NCBI GenBank assembly: GCA_023055505.1
Contig: JALIRH010000004.1
Span: 31,253,502-31,317,501, forward strand
DNA from: Callipepla californica brunnescens
Lineage: Eukaryota; Chordata; Aves; Galliformes; Odontophoridae
Direction: 5' to 3'
DNA: 64,000 nucleotides
Made by a program: the position numbers and the translations under genes. This document shows, one piece after another, positions 50,201 through 63,402 of this stretch. The first letter of the stretch is position 1. Every line of letters begins with the position of its first letter. The notes beneath the pieces are model-generated. The model searched no databases and was not told the DNA's origin. It worked only from the letters and a program-made list of their open reading frames with translations.

Positions 50201-53200
50201 TTTCTCTCTGCCATCAATAAATGGAGTTCCAGAAGGAATAAGTTTTTGCTTCATTCTCCCACCATAAAGCAGTTAAGTTCCTCTTCTGAATGAGTGCTCA
50301 AATCCTCCTGTGTGCTAGGCCAGGGACTCCAAGTATCTGCACTTGAAGTAACATACTGCTCTTGTACCATGCCCAGCACAAAGAGCACTAAGGAAGAGGA
50401 AAGCCAGTCCCTCTGCAGAAGTGTCTGTGAGGAGATATACAATCTTTTCTATTTCCTAGTTCTGGCAAGGCTCATTTATTCTGCATTTTTCCCCCTGTCT
50501 TTAGTAACATAGCTGTATGTTGTTACCTTATTTTCTTCACTTTTCTCCAAGTTGCATCAGCAAATATTCTTTGTTCCTTGCCTTTCCCTTCTCTCATTTC
50601 CGACCAGAATCCTTAAAAGATTTGAACCTGCAGAGCATTCTGCAACCAAGAGAGATATTTGCAGGCACAGTGCACAGTATCCAGCAAACTCTCCATTTTC
50701 CCAAGAATGCTTAAGATCTGTTTATAACCACTGACTTGCCCTGAATTCCTCTCAAAGGGATGTATTTCTACCCCCAAGTTGGAAGCATGGAGTTTCCATA
50801 TAAAATCACCGTCTACCCCTTGACTATCCCACAAAATGTAAGAAGAGACCGCTTGAACATCTAATCTGCATTAACCATTATAGATGAAGTTAAGTGTAAA
50901 TAACCAAAGAAACCATTTCATTCCCACAACTTCCCAGGTCACTGGGAGACCTGGTCACACTCAACCACAAAAAAAAGTAAAATATTCATACCCATCTCAA
51001 GGCAAACCCTGCCACTTCTACATAATAATCAGCATGAAGTTTCTGCTTCTGTAAGATACTGTTTTTCAAAAATATAGTACATGAGGAAGTCGTTAGTAGG
51101 TTCCCTTCCAGTTTTGCTATGATTAGCTATCTTTAAGTTATTGAAGGTACTACTCTATTATCAACACTAATCTCAGTACATGGATAACTTCTTCCAAGGA
51201 AGCAGTTTTGTATCTCCAAATTCAATATTATGTTCAAGTGTTTATATAATCAGGTCCTGAAAGAGGAGCAACAACATGAGGAAAATCAGCAAATAACCAT
51301 AGAATTACAGATTCTAAATTAGCAGAGGAACATTCTCCAAATAAAAATGTTCACTGAAGGCTAGGATAACTATAGCAAGCTAATGCAAAACCATTTATTA
51401 AAATTTTCCTCTGGTATCTCACACAGTTGATCCTTCTGCTGACAGAACAGCAAAATTGCAAAAGTCCTATTTAACACAAAATGTATTGTTTGCCTCAAGG
51501 AACATATGGTATTATGGTTGTCATTTTATGTAACTCCAAATAACTAGATGTGTTCGCTAAGGGTTTTCTTTAATGACATCAATAACCAATTGCTTTAATT
51601 TTGTCACAAATGGGATAGGAAAGATTCAACAGCAAACTACAATCATACGGAAATAAAAGCTTCAAATAATATAGTGCTAAATGTTATAAATTAATCATTA
51701 GAAAACATATACTTTGAACTTTTGAACTTTAATGCACTTGAAATTTACATTTTGCCTGGAAACTAGATTTAACATGCACATGTATTTTCGCATGGAGCTA
51801 GAAGTTGTTCTCCTTCTATTATGAAACATAAAGAAACAGTTCTGCTGAGAACAAAATGTGATCTTTTCCAGTCGTTCAAGTCCTAGCCCATATTTGCCTG
51901 AGCATCAGCTCATTATTCCCACATCGCCTATTATGGATTTAGTTTAATTCCAGTTTGGTAAAACTGAGCATGAAGCAGGCAGAAGCACAACAGCAGCGAG
52001 CATCTCAAAGAGAAATAAGAGGAAAACTTAAATAGATTGAAATGCATAAAAGCATTCCACTTTTCATAATAAGTTCTTAGCTGAGTTGGCATGGGAGATT
52101 GCTGACATCAGTACTCTCGTTGTAGATTTTACTGAAAGCTTTGTGCTAAACAAAGACACCACCAGGTACCATCATGGGTTTTATTTCTTCATTATTTCAA
52201 TTAGGTACTCCAAGAGACAAATGCTATATCAGTGTATCAGTAACCTCGTAGAACCTCAAAATGATATTGAGGGAGAAAAGCAGAACCAAGATCTCAAAGG
52301 CATGCTCTTTAAAGGTTTGAGCTGATGCAATAAGGATATTTTATTTCAGTCTCATTCTTTCCCCCAGAAAAATGTTTATTTTACCATCTTCCTATTAATT
52401 ATAGGAAAACTAATTAATCTACATCATTTAATTTACTTAAAATTCAACCTTTCATAATGGTTCATTATTAGAAAAGGAGACTTTTCTTTTTTTAAAAGTC
52501 AGGTTTGTTATTCCCCATCAAACAAAATGAAGTGCATTTGTTTGTTTTCACCACATTTTTTCAAGACTTCTTTGACTTGGGAAGAAGGGGGAAAAAAGAA
52601 AACGATTACATAAATTCAGGTTTTTCAGAAGCTGATATTGCCAGAGGGCTCTTGAAGAACTGTAGAAGTTTAAAAAAAAATAGGAAAAGGGTAAATGTAG
52701 ACTTTGTCTATGCAACTCAGTGAGGAAGAGATAATTAAAAGTTAATTCAAAGTTACCTATAGAAGTTATATTCCCCATACAGGGAATTTCAGGAAAACTA
52801 AAACAAGTTCTATATGAAGCATGAGAGGCTCTGAACAGGTTTAGATTCCTTCTCTGTAGTGTACTGAGCAAATATTTTTCTTTATCACTTATGATACAAA
52901 CAGGTATCGCTTCCCTTGGTACTGTTGCTTTTTCAGTTTACAGCTAGTAAGGTTCAAAGAGGAAGATTAGCTCTTCTCAGCTTTTGTTCTTCAGAAATCT
53001 CTGGCTATTCCTTTGGTGAGCTATGTCAGCATGGTATCAAACACCTACAGAGCAGAGTACACACCATATGAAGATGATGTCACATGAGTCCTGTTTCTTA
53101 GCACTTCCTTTTGCCAGGGGTAAACTATCAAGATGAAACTTCTGTGTCTGATTACAAGCCTGTCTTGCTCAAACTGATAGCAAAATGCATCCCTACATGC

Positions 53201-54431
53201 AGAAATACTCTTTCCTTAAGGCTTCACTCTGAAACACCTACTTCTCCACATAGGTTCTGGGATGGGAAAAGCATAGCAGACATAGTATGTTTCCACCTGT
53301 TCTATAAATATGAGCAATGAACACACCAGCAAATGAATCATCTATGTTTTGCAGACCTACATCTTTTTTATTTAAGAAAAAAAAAAGCAATAGAATAATA
53401 AGTATTAACCTTAAACCAATAGTTTATCTATATTGCACACTAATGTATAGTTCAAAATCCCCAAGCCAGCCATAAATAAGCTAGATCAGTCAGCACCAGC
53501 TACAGCCTATGTACCTTGAAGCAGAACAAACAAGCCCCAACCCACAGGAGCTCCGTGCAGACTTATCTCATTTAGCGCTGGTGCTTAGCATTTGTAACTG
53601 GGTTGTTTTGTTATTGTTATTTTTAATAATACCTTGCAAGTGTAGGCTTAGATTTTATTTATTAAGATCATGTATTTAAGCAAAAGAACAAACCAAAGAA
53701 GTTTAAATCCATCCTGCATTTTACCACTGCTGAAGGTCACCTTGCCAATAACTAAGACAGAAAAAGCTATCATAAAGTTATGCATGGTCACACTGTTCTT
53801 CTATTGGCTTTGATCTTTTTGCAAGAACAATTTATAAAATAGTCAGGAGCTGCATGCATTAACCAAACTGTCCTATCATAGCTTTCCACAGTGTTAACTA
53901 GTTATCACAAGTGGTAGCAACACATTTGATGGACAGCTCGTGACTGAGTATCAGTACATCATCAGACAGAATTCATTCAACTCTATCACCTATTCCTAAG
54001 CCTTTCCACTTCAGAGACAACATAGTATCAAAGATTTTTATTACAATATCAATTATATTTCTTACAATAACACTTATTTTTCTCTAGTAGGAATGGCTTT
54101 ATTCTCTGTAATTTAGAAAACCAATTCCTAAGTATCTGCAAAAGATAAAAACTAAATTAATGGCAGCTGGAATCTTTATATGAAGCAAAGAATACCTGAG
54201 TTCCTCTGCCAGAATTTCATCCTCTTTCTATCTAATTGTGTGTTCTTACTGCATTTTTCCCTTCAGCATAATGATTAAGCACTATGTTCTCGTAGATAGC
54301 CTGATGCAGTGTCGGTTGCTCTCAGATGTTTTAGCCAGGAGAGTGAAGAAATAAAACTTGAGAAATGTAATGTTTTCACTTATATACATATATACTATTG
54401 CAAATAATTACAGTTAAATTAGTGAGATCAA

Positions 54432-54435
<4 letters not shown>

Positions 54436-54464
<29 letters not shown>
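54436..54464. repeat. Poly-T run, 29 bases
   Basis: The longest homopolymer in the window. The flanks do not resemble a CR1, whose tails are octamers and not poly-A, nor a recognisable gene copy. It is likely length-variable between individuals and prone to assembly error. Confidence 0.93.
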
Positions 54465-54467
<3 letters not shown>

Positions 54468-56265
54468 GAGAAACTTGAATTTTAGAAATATTCCTGTAGT
54501 ATTAGGAACATAGTCCATTTCACTACTCCTCAAGCACATTCCTTGGTACATACTTTGTATGACACACGGTCCACTTAGTACAATAACATGCCTATCACTC
54601 GACTTTCTAGAAGTTTAAGATGTACTGGAAAAGAGTGTTTTTCTATTATCCTGCATGGAAGAAGTGGCAGACTCACAGCTGAATGGCTTTTCAGAGCCAG
54701 ACTTAAAAATGAAAGAAGCCACACTACTCTTATAGTTAGTGGAAAATTTCCTTCGCTTACAAGAGTTTAAATCAAAACTGCCCAGCATTATTTGTTTCTA
54801 AAAAGTCAGATTATCACTGCCTAATACTAACATTTAAGACTTCTATAACTACAGGCAGTGTGCATCAGAAAGGAAGTACAGGCGTAAGACACACTACAGA
54901 CTGGTACTTAACATTTACAGCTTTTCATAAAGACTCCTGTCCATGATGACGTGGTAATGTACTCTAATAAATATTTCATTTGCCAATCTGGATAACTCCT
55001 TTCCACTGAAATTGATTAAATGAGTAAGCACACAAGCCACAAAAATAGACAAATAAAAGAGAAGTACTTTCCAACATTTAAAACTATGAGATTAGCCCAA
55101 GCTGCTTTTCATTCAGAATACATTTGAAACCTCTGTTTGAAACTGTGTTTTACAGCCATATCTGTAACAGCTATATAATTTTGCTGTCTGTATAATTAAG
55201 TTCTACCATGACATACCTCCCAAACCAGCAATTTTGCATCAGCATTTGATATATTAGCATGTGCTGAATCTGTACACACTGTTATAATCAGGTATTGTGC
55301 TGCTGTTGAAAAGCAGTGAAGAACAGCTTGCTAAAAACACTTGGAAGCCACAGACAGCAACATGAGACTCAAAGCAGAGATCTGTTTAAACCACCTTCAG
55401 TGTTTTCCTTAAAACTCAGACTTCTTAGAGACAAGGCCGGGAGTGGCATGCTCTATCCTGAGTGGGAAGTCATGTCCTAGCCATACAGCCTGGTCCTCAT
55501 TAAATGTGGCACTGGTATCCTTTGCTGCATTTCACCTTCTCTGCATGAGCTCCCTTAGCAGGATTACAGTGTGTACTTCTTACCCCTCTTTAACACAATT
55601 ACCTTCTTGTTCTAGCATTTCTTTTACTGTGGAAAAGGTGAGATAAAACCAGAAAGATCCTATTCTGCTTTGATAACTATCTGACTATACTTTTACATGC
55701 ATAAGCATATAGTTTCTAAAACTTGAACAGTTCGAGGAAGCATCACCATGAGACAGGGACACAGCTGCCAAAGTAGGTAAGAAATGAGGAAAAAATGTTA
55801 TGTTAACCCTTCTCCACAAGAAATGCAGATTTCTGGTGCTGTACAATTAAGATGCTTCTATGGCAGATAGCCATAGCATGGTTTCTCTTGGATCTTACCC
55901 ATTCTAATTAAGATTGGGTAAGCGTACCTTACTGTTAGAGTTGCTATTTCCAGTTTCATTTAGCTATTATTCTTTGCTAATCTAGTTATGCGATTCACTT
56001 GAGTGTCTGCCAATACATCTTTAGAGGCATCTAGTGCAGCGGCTTGCATCTGACATAAGAACACTTCAAACATGGGCTTCAAAGTTCATTTTCCTTTTAT
56101 TTAGTGAAGAATTACACAAGGGATGGGCAAGAGTGAACTATTTACTTATAACATTTCTAGTTTTGAATTTCAAGATTGCTCCTTGCAACTGCTAGCTGGA
56201 GCTATGAGTGTAAAACACAAGAGAAAGGGATGAGTTTTGAGGGTTTTTCATGCTTGTTTTTCCAG

Positions 56266-56290
56266 TTTTTTTGTTTGTTTGTTTGTTTTT
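56266..56290. repeat. (GTTT)n microsatellite
   Basis: About four GTTT units flanked by T runs. Confidence 0.9.
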
Positions 56291-58599
56291 AATTTTCAGG
56301 TCAAGCTGAAAAGATAAGGAACAATCTTGGGAATAGTTTTATACCCTGCGGTTGTATTTCTTTTAAAAACTGTGTGACTACATTTCAAGAAGATGGGTTG
56401 ACACTCAGAAAGAAGCCTATAGTCCAATTCCTGCTCTTTCAAATTTTTATACTGAAAAGGAGCTAGGAAAATTCACAGAAGCCCTCTCTGGAATACAATC
56501 ATAATTAGGCAGATGGAGTTATGCAAGTGAAGGATGCTATAAAAAGAGCAGCAACAAAGCAGCTCATCTCATAAGAGATGATGTAACTCATCACAAGCAA
56601 AGTGTCTCACCAAATAAACAGGCTTCATCATTCATGGCATGGCTTGCTCATTGCCTCTACAGCACTGCCATCCTACTCCATGAAGGACACAGCTATGAGT
56701 ATGGAAAATAGGAATTCACCTATAATGGATAACAAATCCACAAATCTATTTTCTTTGAACTGTGTTGAGTGAACCAGATGCAAGTGTTCTTGCATAGGCA
56801 CATTTTATTCAGTGCCATATGCATTCCAATGGGGAAATAAGCACAACATTCACCAAGGAAGAAAAAAAAAGAACTGTCAAAGACAGAATATGCTCACACT
56901 GCTATTTTATTTTACAAAGAAGTCAGAAAGACTTTTACACTAATGGGCCTTGTGCATGACATGCCAGTTATTTCCCAGTTGTTACATACTCATATGATAA
57001 AACTAGTCAGTATCATTGAATCTCATCACTGACTGCCAGTAAAGCCTGCACACCTTGAAAGACAACCTTAGAGTATCGGGACACAAAAGAAAAACAGAGG
57101 TCAAAAGACCTTTACAAGACAGTAGAAGTCAATTATTTTCATTAGAACATACTAAGTCAATTGTCCTTGGGCAGCACAAGGGAAAACTAGAATGATTACA
57201 CTTGGTTTCTTATGCCTTTTCATTGAGCACCAGGGTTGTGGTATTACAGAACTAGAATATCAAGTCCTGAAGGGATAAAATTGTGAGAAAAATAACCTTT
57301 GTTTCTTAACAAGCACTTCAAATTTTATTTAAAACAAAAATAGTAAGAAAGAAGGGGGACAACAAATAATAAAAACCTTGCCATTAGAAATATCACTATA
57401 TGACTTAATTTTAGCCTAGTTTGTATTTTCAAAATCATAGTAAATCCTAACTCACACAGCTAAGGAACAGTTTTCAACAAATTTCAGGTCCAGTCCCTTT
57501 CTCAGCTGCTGGTTGTGCCATTCAGTGGTGCTTGCACATTCCCTGGGACCACTATATGTGGTATATGTCAGTCTTGAATATGAAATTGCTAACATAACAG
57601 CAAGCACTAGCAAGCTAATTGATCTATCACTCCCTTGGGCTTCTTTGATCACCAAGGCTGAATATGTATTCTGTCATGTTTAAATCAAACCCTGAATTAA
57701 TGCTTTATTGCCATCTGATGTTTGTCTAAGTTGATAAAACAAAATAAATTGTTCAGTCAATAAAAAAATCATAAATAACCAGAAAAAATATTGTCTATTA
57801 TTTGTAATATGATTTATTGATTATAGAGTTTTATTCACAGCTATGAAATTGGTGGAGTTTATGCTTTGTTTGCAGTCCTTATCTCTTGTCTAATGCAAGT
57901 CAGAACTCATTAACTGTTAACCCATTTATTAAATGACCTCATTATCAAAAAAGCAACAGTTTTCCCCTAGGAAAGAAAAACACAACATTAGTAATAGCTC
58001 AGATGGAAAAGGTTATGCAGTACTTTCCTCAGTGTAGTTCAAACATAAGGCCTCCAATCTAAGTCAGTCTAGAGATGACAACATCATCAGGTCCAGGCAT
58101 GAGTTCATAGAGTCCAGTAGACCTCATTCTGCTTTTCACACACGGAGGCAAGGGCATATAAAGCCTGTATTTATCCAGACATCTACAGTACAGTCCAGCT
58201 GCTCATGACTTGCTGCATCTCTCAAGCTCATGCCTCCAAGTCAGTAGGAAATCTCAGATTTATCAAAATATTAAAAGTAACGAAAAATAAAAAAAAAAAA
58301 AATCATGTTTCAAGGCCCAGTTAAGTTGTGAGACAGTTTCTGTGCCATCCAAGAATCCCTTCAGCACCCTGACCACACAGATGCCTTATTCCTACAACTC
58401 TCCTTAGGGCACTGCAAAGAAACTCAGAGAACAAGAAGTACAACAGGAAAATAAGACTTGGATGTCCTGGTGCTTTCTGTGCCAAATCCCAGGCTTTCCA
58501 AATGACCTTCATAATTTATCTACTGCAATGAGGTCCACAACGCTTTCACTGAAGTTTGTAGCTAAAGGTTTCACCAGAAAGGGACTGAGTCTCAACTAA

Positions 58600-58903
58600 G
58601 TCTGGAGTACTACATCTAGTTCTGGGCTCCCCAGTACAAAAAAGACATGGATCTCCTGGAAAGAGTCCAGCAGAGGTCTACAAAGATGATAAAGGGCCTG
58701 GAATGCTTCTGTTATGAGTAAAGGCTGAGAGATCTGCGTCAATTCAGCCTTGAAAAAAGAAGACTCAAAGGGAGTCTGATCCATGTCTGCAAATATCTAA
58801 GGAGCAGGAGGCAAAGGGATGAGGCTGGACTCTTCTCAGCAGTGGGGGTTGGGTTCAATGATCTCTAGATGTCCCATCCAACCCCTAAAATTCTGGGAGT
58901 CAA
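58600..58903 (+). mobile_element. CR1 LINE, plus strand, 3' part with internal deletion
   Basis: This copy carries reverse-transcriptase C-terminal sequence and then jumps directly to the extreme 3' tail: GGTTGGGTTCAATGATCTCT, then AGATGTCCCATCCAACCCCT and a terminal ATTCTGGGAGTC. The expected ~250 bp between the ORF end region and the tail is missing, with the joint near 58846-58850. The tail resembles other CR1 ends in this window but is a different subfamily from the 2370-3182 copy. Confidence 0.9.
58602..58848 (+). pseudogene. CR1 ORF2 reverse-transcriptase remnant
   Basis: A single reading frame can be followed for about 82 codons with two in-frame stops. It reads LEYYI, stop, FWAPQYKKDMDLLERVQQ, then TKMIKGLE and, after a second stop, FSLEKRRLKGSLIHVCKYL. 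These are the same C-terminal landmarks as in the copy at 2405-3096 (LEYC.QFW, KKDI, VQRRA, EKR, YLKG). Frame preservation with only stops indicates decay mainly by point mutation. The catalytic palm is absent and the C-terminal end is lost in the internal deletion, so it is non-functional. Confidence 0.88.
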
Positions 58904-61900
58904 AATTATGGTAATCTGCAAACCAGCTGTGTTAATATAGCTTACCTGTGCATAGTTGCATGAGGGCACTATGTATAAGGCTATGTCTTGATTTGTTGTT
59001 AGGAAATACATACTGTACAAAAAATCCAAGGTTCTGTTTGAGGAGCATTAGGGCTCAGAATGGGGTGCTTTCTTACAGCCATATCTAAATAGAAGCTCAC
59101 TTTCACTCCCTAGAATACATTTTCTAGCAATATCATCTATCATCTGCCTGTTTATCATCTTCAGTATTTACCTTCAGGCTTCCCACCACCTCCACTGGTG
59201 TCACTGCCACTGGGAATTATTCCTCCTCTCCCTATTAGCAGAAAAAAATCTTCCCTCTCTCCATCTATCTCAGGCAGCTATAATAAACCATTTTGTACCT
59301 TGAGCTATACAGAACTTGAGAAGCTCACTGAATGCCTTCTATTGTGTCAGAAAATGTCACACTTTAAGTAACTGAAATGGAGCAGTTTCTTTGAACACTC
59401 AGGCTTCCTAGTGTCCACTGTAAGAAATTTTCAAGCTCTCACATTATTAGTAGGTTAGGTAGCCATCACACTGAACATGAGACATGTTGGATGTGTATTC
59501 TTCTAAACCCTGTTTCACTTTAATGGGTCTATTACCACAGCTGTAAAGAGTACATGGCCAAGATATTTATTAACTGTACTATTGGGAGTGACATAGCTGC
59601 TGAAGAGAAAAAAGCTAGTAACTAATTGTGTGCAGATCCATTAACTTTAAAGGGCACATCCCTGGCCAGGGTCCTCAGACCACAAATTTAAGGAAGTGCC
59701 TACCTACAATATCAAAGTGAACATGCAAGTCATCTGTGACAGGTTAAGACTCAAGAACAGTAAGAAAAAAAGTTGCATGCAACTCCCTCTAGTAAATGAG
59801 CAAGACTGAGGTCAATGGCTTGAGTCACTAAAACATTCCTTGCTGATACTTTGGAAGATAAGCCAGTTTCTCTAATGTGAAGTGGAAAGCACCATACTCT
59901 TGAACAGCTGGGAACAGACTGAGCCCATCATAAATCTAAGAAATCCATTCTTTAACACACAGATTTCTGGTCAGTAGATGTTGTTTTGCCAGTGAGTATC
60001 CAGCATACTAAAGGTTGACAGCATCAGTGTCATATTAACACTGTGCAACGTGCAATTTTCCTACCTGAAGTTTTGCTATTGTTGGGCCCTAGTATACCAG
60101 GAAGAAGAGGGTGGAAGGACTTGTACTGATTATTCTAATTTCCTGTTTGAGCAAAATACATTATGTACCACGTTTTATGACAAAATTATAGAGTAATGAG
60201 ACCTCAACAAACATTTCTATTGTAAGATTTCCTTTTACTAGCTCTTGCAGAACTCCTTAATACACTTTACGGCCAGATGGGACTTGCTGAAAAGGAAGGG
60301 GATCCCAACACGAGAGGTGCTGTGCCAAGTACATGTTGGAGTGATATGATGTGCCTCTGGCTTCGGGAAGTGAGCTGATAGTTAATCACTACTGGTCTGA
60401 CTTACTGGTCTCTGCCAGGCTGCTAGCAATCTTGCAGGGCTAGGACTTAGGCAAGTAGTTAAGGTGCTGAGTGGCTCATAACTATCAGATATCCTTAATC
60501 TAAAGACATGGGCTAACTTGTGGCTTTATCATGAAAACTAGCAGTGTCAAAGTGGAAATTTTCAATTACTAGAGGCGCGTGCAATAGTTATACTACTTAA
60601 TCTGCAAATTTTTAACCCTACACTACTTCAGCTCCCCTAGGTGTCTAACTTTCTGGGAAGACTGCTTCACATCCATGATTTCCAAGACGCTACCATAGGC
60701 ATAAAGGTCATGATCCTGTTCACCATTTCTATTAGCAGCATTAGCATCCCCACCACATTTTTCTGGTATCTGGATTTCAGGAAATTGCCTCACTTCTCAA
60801 CTCTCAATCCTTTGGGGATTTTTTTTTGGGGGGTGCATGGGGGAGAACACATCAGAACTGCTTGTGCTTTCAAGATCCACTTCAAGATTTTATTTCTTGA
60901 AAAGTGAAAATCATGTGATTACTGATGTCCCATTGTAAACTTTAAGAACCATAATGTTTTGAAAGTTGGTGTCTGCTTTCCCATTTGTGAAAGCTGTTAA
61001 GAAAAAAGTAAATAACACTGTTGGCCCACATCTAACACAAAAGCACATTCTGTCAAGAACACCAGAACTTTTACTTCAGACCTCAAATCACCCTTTGCAG
61101 CATTTATCTTTTAAATAAAACTGCCCTTCACGCAAGAGCACCATACAGTAACTGCTGAGACCACTAGACATAGTAACAGCATGAAAATTCACAGAGGAAC
61201 TTCTTAAGTAGTCAGACAAATACAATTCAGCTGTTGTTTATGCAACATTCCACATTAGAATTCCACAGTAACAACAGCATGCAATATTTCACAGTATTTT
61301 TATCTTCTTCAGCTTCCATATCATCAGCTATTCAAGATGCAGTTCTGACCCAAGATATTTCCCCCTAAAGTTGTATAGGGTGAATTCACAACGAGATGAA
61401 AAAGGACAGTCAGATTTTAGATTTTTTTAGATATTTGTCTAATGGAGCTAGATTAGCTGGAGTTTTGCTTTACATTTTGCTTTGCCTTGTGTACACAGTA
61501 ACTACTCCTAGTAGAAGTCCATGAGAGAGAGAACAGCTGCTATGTAAAACCAGAGAAGCTTCCCCCAGCATCTAGCCACCACCAATAACCCTGTGTTCTA
61601 CAGTTCCGCTTTTTGATTGTCACTCAAAACTTTAAGTATTCAGTTTTAGTTCCAATAAAAATGCAACTCAGAGGACTGTAGCTATGCTACATATTACAAT
61701 CTGTTGGAGGACTGTGAGCAAGCTTGAACAGAGAAAGCCTGAGTGTGAGTACCTGTTTAACCATGGCCTTGGTCAGCAGAGTAAATAAGTCATGGTAAGC
61801 TTTGTGCTTCTGCAGTAGGATCTCTAGAAATATCCAAGTTACCTCATTTAAAGCTAGATTGCTGTTAAACATGAAGCAGTTGCTAACCATCAAAACTGAA

Positions 61901-62093
61901 AGCAAACTTCAACACCTCTGTCCTCTTGGGAAAGACAACGATTCTACTTAATGAACGTACCTTGTCTTTGGGGACTGAACAGCATTTCTAAAGTTTGCTC
62001 AATTCAGTGTTACTTTTGAACAATAAAAGGACATTTATGAAATGCCTTTTCAATAACGCAGCCGTAGCATACCACATTTGGAAACCGTGGTGG

Positions 62094-62160
62094 GTTGTTT
62101 TGTTTGTTTCTTTTTGTTTGTGAGGGTTTTTACTGCTTTATTTTCTTGTTGTTTATTTTT
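62094..62160. repeat. T/G-rich low-complexity tract
   Basis: Irregular GTTT and GTTTTT units interrupted by short unique sequence. Confidence 0.75.
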
Positions 62161-63286
62161 TCCTCCTTGGGTATTTACAATCTTTCAAGTTCTCCTACAT
62201 ATTTGAAAGGATATCTTTTCTAACATTGTCAACTAGAAGATATATTTCTGAAGACAGAGTTATCCTTATACAGATGCTGTTAAGTCACCTGGACAATAAT
62301 TAACATAAGGTAACTACACAAGGTACAGTAATATTTGGACCTGTTACTGAGGAAGTCTTCAGAAAGTCAGTGGAATTTTCAAAAAAGATGGATTTTCTCT
62401 CTCCAAACGACAAATTATAACAATGACTTTATTCATAGTGGATATTGAGCCTCTACAGAATTCTTCAGAGCTTTGCTTCGACTAAAAATTTACCATAACA
62501 TTGACATTTGATGCTGACCATTTATATTAAGAGAGACTCCATTACACTCTATCTTGAACAACAATGAAAAACAGCCTCCCGCTTTTGCTGTTTAATACAG
62601 TAATTGGGTTGTTCTTCTTGTTGTTTGTGTTTTTTTTCTTCAATAAACTATCTTCACTGGTTTAGTGACTGTAATAATGAGATCTTGCATCAGCTGGAGT
62701 TAACTTTGGAGAGTAGGAAAAAAAAAAAAGCTACTGGATGAAGAGGGATTGTCATCATGCAGCAAATAGAGGTTATATGTTCTTTGAAGCTTTCCTTCAG
62801 CTTTTCCTTCAAGGAGATTAAAGACTTGGAGGAAAAACTCCTCAACAGGGACTCTTAGGCAGAAACTCCCAAATGGAACTTGGAAACAGTTGAAAAGCCA
62901 CAGCATGGCAAAAAAGAGACTGCAGTGAAGCAGATTGTGACTGGGCAGCAATGACCTACCTAAGCTTACAAAAAATAGCCAAATTTAGATAAGAGCACAT
63001 GTCTAACAATTTGTTATTTTAGTCTTTTTTTGTTGCAAAACTTCTATGGAAAAACAAATAATGTGTTCCTCAGTGCTAGCATTTCCCTGAGACTGTACAT
63101 GACCATTTACAACAGCTCTTGCAGCAGGATCCAAAGCATTTGCTTTGACTGGTCAAAAAGAGATCAAGCAGGCCAAGAAAGAGAGGACTGGTCACTGAAA
63201 ATCACAGGAAAATGGGACTGGTACATACAGGAAATACTGGGGAAAGAGATCAAAATTAGTTCTACAATCTGAAATGCAAGTGAGGT

Positions 63287-63402
63287 GGTTTTTTGTTGTT
63301 TTTGTTGTTGTTGTTGTTGTTGTTGCTGTTTTGTTTTTTGTTTGTTTTTTTTTTTTTACTATGGGAACTTTTTTTTTTATTTATTTGTTTGGTTGTTTGT
63401 TT
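63287..63402. repeat. (TTG)n and (TTTG)n compound microsatellite
   Basis: Seven or more TTG units (63300-63325) followed by GTTTT/GTTT units and two long T runs. On the minus strand it encodes an asparagine/lysine run that mimics an open frame (63262-63483); that frame is an artefact of the repeat. Confidence 0.92.

Larger units (their letters stand above)
43261..58599. other. Unique AT-rich non-coding DNA, 15 kb
   Basis: No gene, exon or mobile element recognised. Open frames up to 120 codons (47580-47942 minus; 48529-48864 minus, 111 codons) lack family signatures. Simple repeats and the G-quadruplex motif are listed separately. A STAT-like TTCCAAGGAA occurs near 51195-51204, unsupported by anything else. 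Confidence 0.6.

Noticed and set aside
51290..51330. CATAGAATTACAGATTC as a CR1 tail
   Set aside because: Only the first bases resemble a CR1 octamer; none of the following CR1 landmarks is present.
60813..60844. G-rich patch as a second G-quadruplex
   Set aside because: Only three separated strong G runs with an 8-base T spacer; too weak compared with 44369-44395.
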